Source: Chelativorans petroleitrophicus
GTDB lineage: Bacteria; Pseudomonadota; Alphaproteobacteria; Rhizobiales; Rhizobiaceae
DNA: 64,000 nt
Direction of reading: 5' to 3'
Assembly: GCF_025398195.1 (NCBI RefSeq)
Contig: NZ_JAODNV010000001.1
Location: 1-64,000 of the forward strand
Below, in pieces: positions 9,900 through 17,609 of this stretch (its first letter is position 1; every line of letters begins with the position of its first letter). A program made the position numbers and the translations under genes. The notes beneath the pieces were generated by a model. The model worked only from the letters and a program-made list of their open reading frames with translations. It searched no databases and was not told where the DNA came from.

Positions 9900-10811
9900 A
9901 TGGACCTTCATACCACGCTCATTTCGGCTGCCGGAGTCGTGGCAAATCGCGTGTTGGGGCGTGGCGTTTCATCGGCGCAGGAACCTCCGCATATCGTCGA
10001 TCAGCTGATCGCCGAGCGTACGACGCATCTGTCGCAGCATCCTTTGTGGCCGCTTGCGCGGCCTTTTCTGTTTCGCTTCCTTCACTACCGGCAGGCCGTG
10101 GCAATGGCCGATGCGATCGCCGAAATGCCGGGCCAGGAGGCGATGGCTTTCGTCAGCAACCTGCTGTCGCTTAATATCTCCGCGCGCGGGAATGAACGCA
10201 TTCCGGCAAAGGGTTCCTTCATATTGGCGCCGAATCACCCGACCGGCATTGCGGACGGCATCGCTATCTTCGACCTGCTGAAGGATATCAGGCCCGATAT
10301 GGCGATCTTCGCCAACCGGGACGCGCTGCGCGTAAATCCCAATTTCCGGGAGCTCATCATTCCGGTCGAGTGGCGGCCGCAGGAAAAATCGCACGCCAAG
10401 AGCCGCGATACGCTGGAGGCGACGGCCAAGGCCTTCGCGGAGGAAAGGGCGATCGTTCTTTTCCCGTCGGGCAGAATAGCCTACTGGCATGAGGACCGGC
10501 TGACGGAGCGGCCATGGCAGCCCTCCGTCGTGGCGCTGGCGCGGCGCTACGAGGTGCCGATCGTGCCGGTCAACATGTCCGCACGAAACTCGGGCCTGTT
10601 CTATCTATTATCCAAATACTCTACCGAACTGCGCGACATGACGCTATTCCACGAGCTCCTGAACAAGAAGGGCCGTGCCGTGCACATGATCGTCGGAAAG
10701 CCGATTGCGCCCGATCTTCTGGAGGGCGATCCGGCCGAGGTGGCGGCAAGACTTCAGATCCATACGGTGGAGCATCTGGCGGAGAACCCGGACGCGGAAT
10801 TCTCCGCTTAG
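9900..10811 (+). CDS. PlsC-like 1-acylglycerol-3-phosphate acyltransferase family protein
   Basis: A 303-residue putative lysophospholipid acyltransferase. The catalytic His and Asp are seen as NHPTGIADG (His113, Asp119, an HX5D spacing as in the haemolysin-like branch rather than strict HX4D). The substrate-binding block is AIVLFPSGRIAYW near residues 184-196, and PIVPVNMS fits motif IV. It has no clear transmembrane helix, only a hydrophobic patch around residues 50-65. The substrate could be lyso-phosphatidic acid or an ornithine-lipid precursor. It stands alone after lptE and its transcript may end at a weak hairpin at 10823-10846. Confidence 0.75.
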   Translation: MDLHTTLISAAGVVANRVLGRGVSSAQEPPHIVDQLIAERTTHLSQHPLWPLARPFLFRFLHYRQAVAMADAIAEMPGQEAMAFVSNLLSLNISARGNERIPAKGSFILAPNHPTGIADGIAIFDLLKDIRPDMAIFANRDALRVNPNFRELIIPVEWRPQEKSHAKSRDTLEATAKAFAEERAIVLFPSGRIAYWHEDRLTERPWQPSVVALARRYEVPIVPVNMSARNSGLFYLLSKYSTELRDMTLFHELLNKKGRAVHMIVGKPIAPDLLEGDPAEVAARLQIHTVEHLAENPDAEFSA

Positions 10812-10822
10812 AAATCCGTCAA

Positions 10823-10846
10823 TTCTGCCTGCCCTGTCCGGCAGAA
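10823..10846 (+). terminator. weak hairpin after the acyltransferase gene
   Basis: TTCTGCC / GGCAGAA, seven base pairs around a ten-base loop, starting 12 bases past the stop. There is no T run, so it may only stabilise the transcript end. Confidence 0.35.
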
Positions 10847-10993
10847 GGTGGACGCGGCGTGTCAGGCTGCGCCGCCGCGCGCTCACCAGGTGCGTTCCCG
10901 GACCAGCTGATCCAGAATGATCGCCAACAATTTCTTGGAATGAAAACAAGGCTCCTTGGCGCTCGACACCGCGGTCCTCGCGTCGCAGAACGT

Positions 10994-11006
10994 CTAGTTG
11001 AACTAG
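10994..11006. promoter_or_regulatory. palindromic operator candidate of the SnoaL-cupin operon
   Basis: CTAGTTGAACTAG is a perfect 13-base palindrome around a central G, 46 bases before the start of the SnoaL-like gene. Size and symmetry fit a TetR- or MarR-type dimer site; no such regulator gene lies in this window. Confidence 0.45.
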
Positions 11007-11052
11007 CGGGTTTATCTGCGGTGCTCACGTCAGCGCCGAAAGAGGAGTTGAA

Positions 11053-11514
11053 ATGGATATCTCGGATGAACGTCTTGCGCTGACACACAAGCTCTATGCC
11101 CTGACCATCGACTACTGGCACGACGTCGATACCAACTGGGGCCGGAACGCGCCAGAATACTATACGCCAGACGGTCTCTTCATTGGGCCTGCCGCAACCT
11201 ATGCCGGCCGAGAGAAGATCCGCGCCTTCTACAAGTGGCGCGAGGACCGCGGCGCCCGCACGGTCGTGCACAGCGTCCATAATTTCCAGGCTCTGCCGGA
11301 GGGGCCGGACAAGGCCCGGTGCCATTGGTTCCTGATGCTTTACGCCGCCGACGGCAAGCCGGTGCTGCCCACCCATCCGCCGGTCCAGATCGCGTACATG
11401 ACCGATCATCTCGTGCGCGATCCGAAGGAGGGCTGGCTGCTCACTTCGCGGAAGTTCGAGAACTGGTTCGTGGGCGGGACACCGACCACCAACCCCAATC
11501 TTGATGACGAGTGA
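11053..11514 (+). CDS. SnoaL-like (NTF2 fold) protein
   Basis: A 153-residue cytosolic protein of the SnoaL-like/NTF2 superfamily, which holds cyclases, isomerases, dehydratases and non-catalytic ligand binders. Signs are the N-terminal helix LALTHKLYALTIDYWHDVD, PEYYTPDGLFIG, TYAGREKIRAFYKWREDRG and the strand pattern HSVHNFQAL...CHWFLMLYAADGKP. The ATG at 11053 follows AGAGGAG. It starts a two-gene operon with the cupin protein 33 bases downstream. The substrate is unknown; a link to breakdown of an organic acid or aromatic compound is inferred only from the neighbourhood. Confidence 0.75.
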   Translation: MDISDERLALTHKLYALTIDYWHDVDTNWGRNAPEYYTPDGLFIGPAATYAGREKIRAFYKWREDRGARTVVHSVHNFQALPEGPDKARCHWFLMLYAADGKPVLPTHPPVQIAYMTDHLVRDPKEGWLLTSRKFENWFVGGTPTTNPNLDDE

Positions 11515-11547
11515 GCCGACCAGGCTCCACGAACAGGAGATAAAGAG

Positions 11548-12477
11548 TTGAGTGAGCAATCTGCACGCAAGGCAAGCAAGGCCGTCTTTCACGAAATGTC
11601 GCCGCAGGAGGTTTCAGCGGACGGCAAGGCGAAGACCTGGATCACGCGCGGCGGAAACTTCGCCGTGTGCTATTCGGAGGTCGAGCCGGGCGCCGTTCTG
11701 GCCCGCGAGAATAACCCGGAAGAGTACATGGTCATCCTGCCGCCGGACGGAACGACTGCCACGATCGAGGCGGGGGAGGAGAAGGTGGAGGCGGGCAGTG
11801 AGTCGCTGACCATAGTGCCGCCGGGCCCAAGCCGCATCGTGGCGACGTCCAAGGGCGTTATTGCGCGAATCTTCTCGAAGGCGTCAGAAGACATCATGGT
11901 CAAGGCGTGGAACGCCGAAGTCTATGCCGATGGCGCGCCCGAGCTCGCTCCGCCACACCTGTGGCCGGAGCCGTATGACGGCTACAAGCTGCGGCACTAT
12001 CCGCTGGCGCAATATGCCAAGCCCGGCGGAGAGCGCATCCAGCCGCGCGTGTTCCGTTCGACCAACATGCTCGTCAACATCTTCGCGCATTACTACACTC
12101 GGCGCGACACCACCGCGCTCAGCCCGCATTGGCACGACGATTTCGAGCAGGCCTCGCTCTGCCTCAACGGCCGCTGGATCCATCACCTGCGCTACAATTG
12201 GGGTTCCGACCTCTCCAAGTGGTGGCCCGACGATCATGAGGAGATGGACACGCCTTCCGTGATCATCATCCCGGCGCGCGCGATCCATACGAGCCGCGAC
12301 GTTGGCCCCGACGGACCGGAATCGTCGCTTTATGACATCTTCTGCCCGCCGCGGCTCGATTTCGCCAGCAAGAAGGGCTTCGTCATCAATGAGGACGAAT
12401 ATCCGCTGCCGGAGAATGCGGACCAGCGCGAGGTCAAGACCGGCGGCACGCTCCTGAGCTGGCAGAAGCCGGCCTAA
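11548..12477 (+). CDS. bicupin family protein of unknown substrate
   Basis: A 309-residue protein with two cupin-like barrels. The first (about residues 40-115, EVEPGAVLARENNPEEYMVI) lacks the usual histidine pair; the second (about 190-275) has HWHDDFEQASLCLNGRW and PARAIHTS, giving His ligands for a metal. The start is TTG at 11548, preceded by AGGAG at good spacing; no ATG near it fits. Cupins of this shape occur as isomerases, dioxygenases and sensors in catabolic clusters, and the partner SnoaL gene points the same way. No signal peptide. Confidence 0.7.
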   Translation: MSEQSARKASKAVFHEMSPQEVSADGKAKTWITRGGNFAVCYSEVEPGAVLARENNPEEYMVILPPDGTTATIEAGEEKVEAGSESLTIVPPGPSRIVATSKGVIARIFSKASEDIMVKAWNAEVYADGAPELAPPHLWPEPYDGYKLRHYPLAQYAKPGGERIQPRVFRSTNMLVNIFAHYYTRRDTTALSPHWHDDFEQASLCLNGRWIHHLRYNWGSDLSKWWPDDHEEMDTPSVIIIPARAIHTSRDVGPDGPESSLYDIFCPPRLDFASKKGFVINEDEYPLPENADQREVKTGGTLLSWQKPA

Positions 12478-12625
12478 GCGCTCCTCGCCGGCAAGCAAAC
12501 GCTCGACAGTGCTTTTGGCCATCACCGCCCGGTGGTGGCCGTGCGCGGACTCTACGCCGTGGAGGAGCTGGAGGAAACGGCGGCTGATCGCTCCGCTAGC
12601 GAAGAAAAGGTGCTGTCGGGTACTG

Positions 12626-13417
12626 TCAGCTCGTCGGCAGTGAAGACTGAAGCCGCTCAAGTAGCGCTTCGCGCCAGCCGAGCCCTTCTTCGACAGTGGC
12701 GGCTGGGCTGTATTCGCAACCGAACATTCCCCGGTAGCCACATGCCCGCATCACAGGGAGAAGCTCCGCATAGTCCACGCGCGAGGGCCAGGGTTCTGTT
12801 CGCGCCGGAACCGAGGCGATCTGCACATGGCCGACCGATGCGGCAACCTCGCGGAAGCGGGATGCCACGTCGCCATGCGCGCTTTCGATGTGGAAGCAAT
12901 CGAAAAGGATTTTCAACCGCTCGTGGCCGACGTCGCCAATCACGCGCGTGGCAAGATCGAGGCTGTTCAGAAAATAGCCCGGCATGGCAGCGGTCGAGAT
13001 CGGCTCGATGAGGATGGTGAGATCCGAGTTGCGAAGGGAGTGGCGCAACACGTCCAGATACTGGGTGTAGTCTCCTTCGCCTGCTGTTTTACCCGCGAGA
13101 ACATGCACCGCGTGTGCACCGATCGCCTCGGCCACTGCGATCGCCGTATCGACGTCCTGTCGCGCCTGATCCCCCATGCCGGGGATCGCCGCGCAGCCGG
13201 CACTCGCGCCCATGCGCACATTGAGGCCCTGGACGGGAAGGTCTGCCCATGCCAGGGCCTCGCGCAGCGCATCGAGGTCGCAGGCCTGTGCATCGTCATG
13301 GAACTCTATCGCGTCGAAGCCGGCTGCCGCCGCCAGCCCTATGCGCTCCAAAAAGGGACGGTCCTTCCAGAGAAATCCCAGATTTGCGGAAAAGCGCCAG
13401 CTGCTGTCTTCCGTCAT
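12626..13417 (-). CDS. hydroxypyruvate isomerase-like TIM-barrel protein
   Basis: A 263-residue xylose-isomerase-like TIM barrel of the Hyi/OtnI type. Features include FSANLGFLWKDRPFLERI at the N-terminus, DAIEFHDD, LNVRMGASAGCAAIPGM, ILIEPIS with the metal-binding Glu, LFDCFHIE and a C-terminal GCEYSPAATVEEGLGWR with a second Glu. Members isomerise hydroxypyruvate to tartronate semialdehyde or act on 2-oxo-tetronates. The ATG follows CCCCGGAG. It is the second gene after the BKACE gene (33-base gap) on the minus strand, so the two are likely one operon. Confidence 0.82.
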   Translation of the reverse strand: MTEDSSWRFSANLGFLWKDRPFLERIGLAAAAGFDAIEFHDDAQACDLDALREALAWADLPVQGLNVRMGASAGCAAIPGMGDQARQDVDTAIAVAEAIGAHAVHVLAGKTAGEGDYTQYLDVLRHSLRNSDLTILIEPISTAAMPGYFLNSLDLATRVIGDVGHERLKILFDCFHIESAHGDVASRFREVAASVGHVQIASVPARTEPWPSRVDYAELLPVMRACGYRGMFGCEYSPAATVEEGLGWREALLERLQSSLPTS

Positions 13418-13450
13418 TGCAAGCTCCGGGGTTGCCGGCTCTGAAAGACC

Positions 13451-14389
13451 CTAAAAGCCGACGAGATCCCCGCCCTTGAGCTGCAGCATGGCGCGCGCTT
13501 CGGCGGGAGTCGCAACCTCGTAGCCCAGTTCCTCCACAAGCTGGCGAATTTTCGCCACCTGCTCGGCATTGCTCTTCGCCAGCCGCCCCTTGGCTATGTA
13601 GAGGCTGTCCTCCAGGCCGACGCGAATGTTCCCGCCCAACAGTGCGGCCTCCACGCCGAACGGCATCTGATGGCGCCCGGCCGCCAGCACCGACCAGCGA
13701 TAGTCGGTGCCGAACAGGCGGTCAGCCGTCTCCTTCATGAACAGGAGATTGCGCAGGTCAGCGCCGATGCCGCCCAGAATGCCGAAAATCATCTGAATGA
13801 AGAAGGGAGGCTTGACGAGGCCGCGATCAACGAAATGGGCGAGGTTGTAAAGATGGCCCACATCGTAGCATTCATGCTCGAAGCGGGTGCCATGCTCATC
13901 GCCGAGCGTGCGAATCACGCGCTCGATGTCGAGGAAAGTGTTGCGGAAGATATAGTCCGTGGTCTGCCGCAAATAGGGCTCTTCCCAGTCATACTTCCAC
14001 GTGTCGTATTTGTCGGCCATGCCGAAGATTCCGAAATTCATCGAGCCCATGTTGAGAGAGCACATTTCCGGCTTTGCAGCGAGCGGCGCTGCCAGCCGCT
14101 CTTCCAGCGTCATCTTCATGCCGCCCCCCGTCGTGATGTTCACGACAGCGTCGGTGGCCTGCTTGATGCGCGGCAGAAACTGCATGAAAACGGCAGGGTC
14201 CGGCGTCGGCCGGCCGGTTTGCGGGTCCCGCGCGTGAAGGTGCAGAATCGCCGCTCCGGCTTCGGCCGCCGCGATGGACTGCTCCGCGATTTCATCTGGC
14301 GTTACGGGCAGAGCTGGCGACATTGTGGGCGTGTGAACGCCGCCGGTAACCGCGCAGGTAATGATGATTTTGCTGTTTTCGGCAGCCAT
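13451..14389 (-). CDS. BKACE family beta-keto acid cleavage enzyme (DUF849)
   Basis: A 312-residue zinc enzyme of the family that condenses a beta-keto acid with acetyl-CoA and splits it into a CoA ester and acetoacetate (Kce is the founding member). The zinc histidines are His50 and His52 in HLHARDP; NITTGGG and VGLEDS supply the substrate loop and the C-terminal Glu. The keto acid is not readable from the sequence. The ATG follows GGAGG. It is divergent from an HpcH/HpaI aldolase gene across a 156-base region with a TTTCGA...TCGAAA inverted repeat, suggesting joint control. Confidence 0.9.
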   Translation of the reverse strand: MAAENSKIIITCAVTGGVHTPTMSPALPVTPDEIAEQSIAAAEAGAAILHLHARDPQTGRPTPDPAVFMQFLPRIKQATDAVVNITTGGGMKMTLEERLAAPLAAKPEMCSLNMGSMNFGIFGMADKYDTWKYDWEEPYLRQTTDYIFRNTFLDIERVIRTLGDEHGTRFEHECYDVGHLYNLAHFVDRGLVKPPFFIQMIFGILGGIGADLRNLLFMKETADRLFGTDYRWSVLAAGRHQMPFGVEAALLGGNIRVGLEDSLYIAKGRLAKSNAEQVAKIRQLVEELGYEVATPAEARAMLQLKGGDLVGF

Positions 14390-14445
14390 AGCATCCCTCC
14401 AAATACAATCCTACTTACAGCCTCGCCGGGATTGCGCGGAGGTGC

Positions 14446-14471
14446 TTTCGAATAAATTTCTCCTATCGAAA
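14446..14471. promoter_or_regulatory. inverted repeat between BKACE and aldolase genes
   Basis: TTTCGA and TCGAAA arms separated by 14 bases of AT-rich sequence lie in the middle of the divergent intergenic region. The layout fits an operator for a dimeric regulator; the IclR gene at 15534 is the nearest candidate. Confidence 0.4.
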
Positions 14472-14545
14472 ATGCCTTCACCGATGCTCGATCCCATTGG
14501 ATACCGGCGTGAGAATGCTCCGTCACAACGCTGGAGACGATGGCC

Positions 14546-15322
14546 ATGGACGGTGAACGCCCTTCCTTCCGCACCTTCCGGGAGCGGCTTGTCGCGCGCT
14601 CGAAGCTGATCGGAACATTCGTGAAGACGCCCACCACGCACGCGACCGAGATACTCGGGGAAGTGGGCTATGATTTCGTCGTTTTCGATCAGGAACACGC
14701 GCCGCTTGATGCCGGTGTGCTGGACATGATGATCCTCGGCGCGCGTGCTTCCAATGTTGCGAGCATCGTGCGCGTGCCTGCGGCCGACCCAGCCTTGATC
14801 CAGACCGCGCTGGACTGTGGCGCAACCGGCGTGATGGTGCCTCATGTCTCCTCGCCCGAGACGGCAAGGCTGATCGCGCGGGCCTGCCGCTATATGGGCG
14901 GCACAAGGGGGTTCGCCAACACCACGAGGGCCGGCGGCTTCGGTTCGGTGGGCTTTGCCGAACACAAGGCCAATCAGGACCGGCAGGTGACCTGCATTGC
15001 CATGATAGAGGATGTCGAGGCGGTGGATCGCATCGACGAGATTCTCAAGGTGGAAGGCCTGGACGCCATCTTCATCGGGCGCGGGGACCTCACCGCCGCC
15101 CTGAACGCCCCTTCCATGAACTCACCGGAAACGATGCGGATCGTCGAACCGATTATGGCTGCCGCCCGCGCGGCAAACGTCCCGATGGTCATGCTGTGCC
15201 CGGATCGCGCGGATGCCGAGCGCATGGCAGAGCTCGGCGCCTCGGCCTTCATGGTTCAGAGCGATCACGGATTCATGCGGCAGGCAGCCGCCGCCGCGCT
15301 CGCACAGCTCCGCAGCCTGTAG
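14546..15322 (+). CDS. HpcH/HpaI family class II aldolase
   Basis: A 258-residue pyruvate-type aldolase that cleaves or forms 2-keto-3-deoxy or 4-hydroxy-2-oxo acids with a divalent metal. The N-terminal part has GTFVKTPTTHATEIL and VVFDQEHAPLD, where the His after Glu is the catalytic base in HpaI; GATGVMVPHVSSPETARL and DAIFIGRGDLTAAL are the later conserved blocks. The ATG at 14546 is preferred over the one at 14540 because GGAG then lies nine bases upstream. It may act on a product of the same pathway as the divergent BKACE and isomerase-like genes. Confidence 0.88.
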   Translation: MDGERPSFRTFRERLVARSKLIGTFVKTPTTHATEILGEVGYDFVVFDQEHAPLDAGVLDMMILGARASNVASIVRVPAADPALIQTALDCGATGVMVPHVSSPETARLIARACRYMGGTRGFANTTRAGGFGSVGFAEHKANQDRQVTCIAMIEDVEAVDRIDEILKVEGLDAIFIGRGDLTAALNAPSMNSPETMRIVEPIMAAARAANVPMVMLCPDRADAERMAELGASAFMVQSDHGFMRQAAAAALAQLRSL

Positions 15323-15533
15323 GCATGCGTTCCGCTGCGCGAAATAGCCTGCATCCATCCTTCCTCTTTTCGCAGCACGATTCCTATGATGCGGGATGCG
15401 AAGGATGAATATCGCGCAGGCTCCCAATGGAGAATGCCTCGCGGAGCGCCTTCCATGAGGAGGGAAACCCGTACCACGGTGGCCTGCCTGCAGAGTGAGG
15501 CTGCTATGACCGGGGCGGGAAGGAGGAGACATC

Positions 15534-16466
15534 ATGAAAGCTGCCCCAACAATCGGGGGGGATAGCCGCGTTGCGAGAGTACCGGCTGCCCCGAAGATGC
15601 GTTGCCGGACGAATTCGCGGCGCGGCCTCACCGATCTTTCAGGTCCTTCCTATCCGCCGGTCGAGGCGGCCTGCCGGGTCCTCGAAGTACTTCGCGCCGT
15701 CAACGATCTGAGGATCGCGAAGATCAATGTGGTCCACGAGATCACGGGTATACCGAAGCCGACCGTGGTCAGGATGCTGGAGACGTTGATGGCGCAGGGC
15801 TACGTTGCGCGCGACAACATGTGCGGCGGCTATCGCGTGACGCACAAGGTGCAGGATCTGGCATCTGGCTACGATGGGGTGAACCGGGTAATCGAGACCG
15901 CCCGCCCCTTCTGCATCGACCTGACACGGCGGATCAATTGGCCGATCGGTCTCGGGGTGCCCGACGGGGACGCCGTAGCGATCAAGTTCTGGACGGGAAC
16001 GATCAGCCCCTGGGCCCACACGAATACGGTGCTGGGGCTTCGCCCCGACTTTCACAACTCGGCAATGGGCCGGGCCTATCTCGCCTTTTGCAGCCGGGAG
16101 GAGCGGGAAAGGCGGATCGAAGCCTTGGTCAATGAATCCGGTGAGCCTTTCACGCCCCAGGAGAAGACGAGCCTCCGCACCATACTCGCTAGGGCCCGCA
16201 TGGACGGCTTCGCCATCCGCAATCCGCGCACGCCGCCTTATCGCACCTCGACGATCGGTCTGCCGTTGCGCGAAAATGGGGAGGTTCGTGCTGTGATTTC
16301 AGTCAGCGTGTATCGCACGGCGATCCGTCCGCACGAGCTCTATCCAAAGGTGATTGAACCCGCTCTCAAGACGGTCGCCGATATCGAGGCTGCCCTCGCC
16401 TTCATCAATAATTCGAATCCGTCCCTCCCCAATGAAACGCGCGCGGAAATGGAGCCCGGATTCTGA
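15534..16466 (+). CDS. IclR family transcriptional regulator
   Basis: A 310-residue DNA-binding regulator. The winged helix-turn-helix lies around residues 40-105 (VEAACRVLEVLRAVNDLRIAK, then ITGIPKPTVVRMLETLMAQGYVA), followed by the GAF-like effector domain with AMGRAYLAFCSREERERRIEAL and GLPLRENGEVRAVISVSVY. The first 38 residues are a basic extension longer than usual. The ATG follows AAGGAGGAG. Its likely targets are the flanking aldolase/BKACE genes and the enoyl-CoA hydratase/TRAP-1 genes; the effector would be a pathway acid. Confidence 0.9.
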   Translation: MKAAPTIGGDSRVARVPAAPKMRCRTNSRRGLTDLSGPSYPPVEAACRVLEVLRAVNDLRIAKINVVHEITGIPKPTVVRMLETLMAQGYVARDNMCGGYRVTHKVQDLASGYDGVNRVIETARPFCIDLTRRINWPIGLGVPDGDAVAIKFWTGTISPWAHTNTVLGLRPDFHNSAMGRAYLAFCSREERERRIEALVNESGEPFTPQEKTSLRTILARARMDGFAIRNPRTPPYRTSTIGLPLRENGEVRAVISVSVYRTAIRPHELYPKVIEPALKTVADIEAALAFINNSNPSLPNETRAEMEPGF

Positions 16467-16549
16467 AGCCCTGCGCGAGAGGCTGCGGATGCCGGTCCGG
16501 CGTTCCTGCAACGCGGGTCTGCTTGAAGTAGGTAGGAAAGAAATAGGCG

Positions 16550-17323
16550 ATGAAGATCGAAGAAATACTTGGTAAGGGGTGGCGGCATTTCAATCTGTCC
16601 CTGGACAATAAGATCCTTACGGTTCAGATCGACACCAAGGGCTTTAAAAACAACGATTTTAACGCCGAAGTCATTGACGAGCTGAAAGAACTAGGGGTTC
16701 TTCTCCATCGTAACATTGACATCAACGTTGTTCTGCTCTGCGGCAGAAGCGACGTGTTTTCAGCCGGCAGCGACGCCAAGGCATTTGACCTTCGGTTTTC
16801 TGCTCCAACGCTCCTGGAACGGCGACGCGACGTTATGCCCGGAGCAGATATGGTCGAGGCCTGGAGCAAGATCGAAGCGATCACCATCGCCGCTATCGAC
16901 GGGCGATGCAGGGGAGCGGCGAGCGTTCTTTCGGTGGCCTGCGACTTCAGGATCATGGGAGAAGGGGTCGAATTCTTCTTCCCCGAAGTCCCCAACAGGA
17001 TGATCTTGGGTTGGGGCGCCATCCCGCGCCTCGTGGCACTGGCCGGCCCGTCCCGCACCAAGCAAATGGTGCTTTTCGGGGAGTTTCTGAACGCGGCGAC
17101 CTGCGAGAAGTGGGGTCTTGCCGATGAGATTGCTCCCGCGGGAGAGGCGCTCACGGTCGCTCGCCGCTGGGCAGAGAAAATAACGAGCCTGCCTCCCCTC
17201 GCGGTGAGAATGACCAAGGAGGCCGTCGATGCGTACAGTACCGCGTTGCATGGAATGGCGGCCATCGCAGACAGGAGCAGGTACCTCCTGGCCGGGCATG
17301 TTCGAGCGGGTCTCATGGAATGA
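16550..17323 (+). CDS. enoyl-CoA hydratase/isomerase family protein
   Basis: A 257-residue crotonase-fold protein. The oxyanion-hole blocks are FSAGSDAKAFD (residues about 67-77) and AAIDGRCRGAASVLSVACDFRI, followed by FFPEVPNRMILGWGAIPRL and the C-terminal ITSLPPLAVRMTKEAVDAY. The second block departs from the usual GxxxGGG, so hydratase activity is not assured; decarboxylase, isomerase or hydrolase members look alike. Codon use in the first 40 residues is richer in A and T than the neighbours. It implies that part of the local pathway runs on CoA esters, consistent with the BKACE enzyme. Confidence 0.82.
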   Translation: MKIEEILGKGWRHFNLSLDNKILTVQIDTKGFKNNDFNAEVIDELKELGVLLHRNIDINVVLLCGRSDVFSAGSDAKAFDLRFSAPTLLERRRDVMPGADMVEAWSKIEAITIAAIDGRCRGAASVLSVACDFRIMGEGVEFFFPEVPNRMILGWGAIPRLVALAGPSRTKQMVLFGEFLNAATCEKWGLADEIAPAGEALTVARRWAEKITSLPPLAVRMTKEAVDAYSTALHGMAAIADRSRYLLAGHVRAGLME

Positions 17324-17609
17324 ACCGGACCATGGCGATCTAAAAAGCTCGTGGGTGCTTCAGGTTAGGTAATCGCTTGTGGAGAAGAGACATCAGAAAT
17401 ACTTACGCTTTCTGAGAGGGTATTCGGTAACCATTACTTTTGTAATAGGATTATTATTGATTATACTAGTTGTAGTGATGAGATAGTACTGTGGAATGCT
17501 TGGGGTAAGAAATTTTGTGTTTGGACTGGCTGTTATAAGTCCCTGCGCACGAAGATCGCACAAGATCTGAAACGCAGGGACACGGGCGGGATCAAGTGAG
17601 GAGGAGACT
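17324..17609. other. AT-rich intergenic region before TRAP-1
   Basis: About 150 bases near 17390-17530 are markedly AT-rich against a GC-rich background, with runs such as AATAGGATTATTATTGATTA. It precedes the TRAP-1 operon and probably carries its promoter, though I cannot assign -35/-10 elements. A minus-strand frame of 83 codons across it has no ribosome-binding site and odd composition and is not called. Confidence 0.45.
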
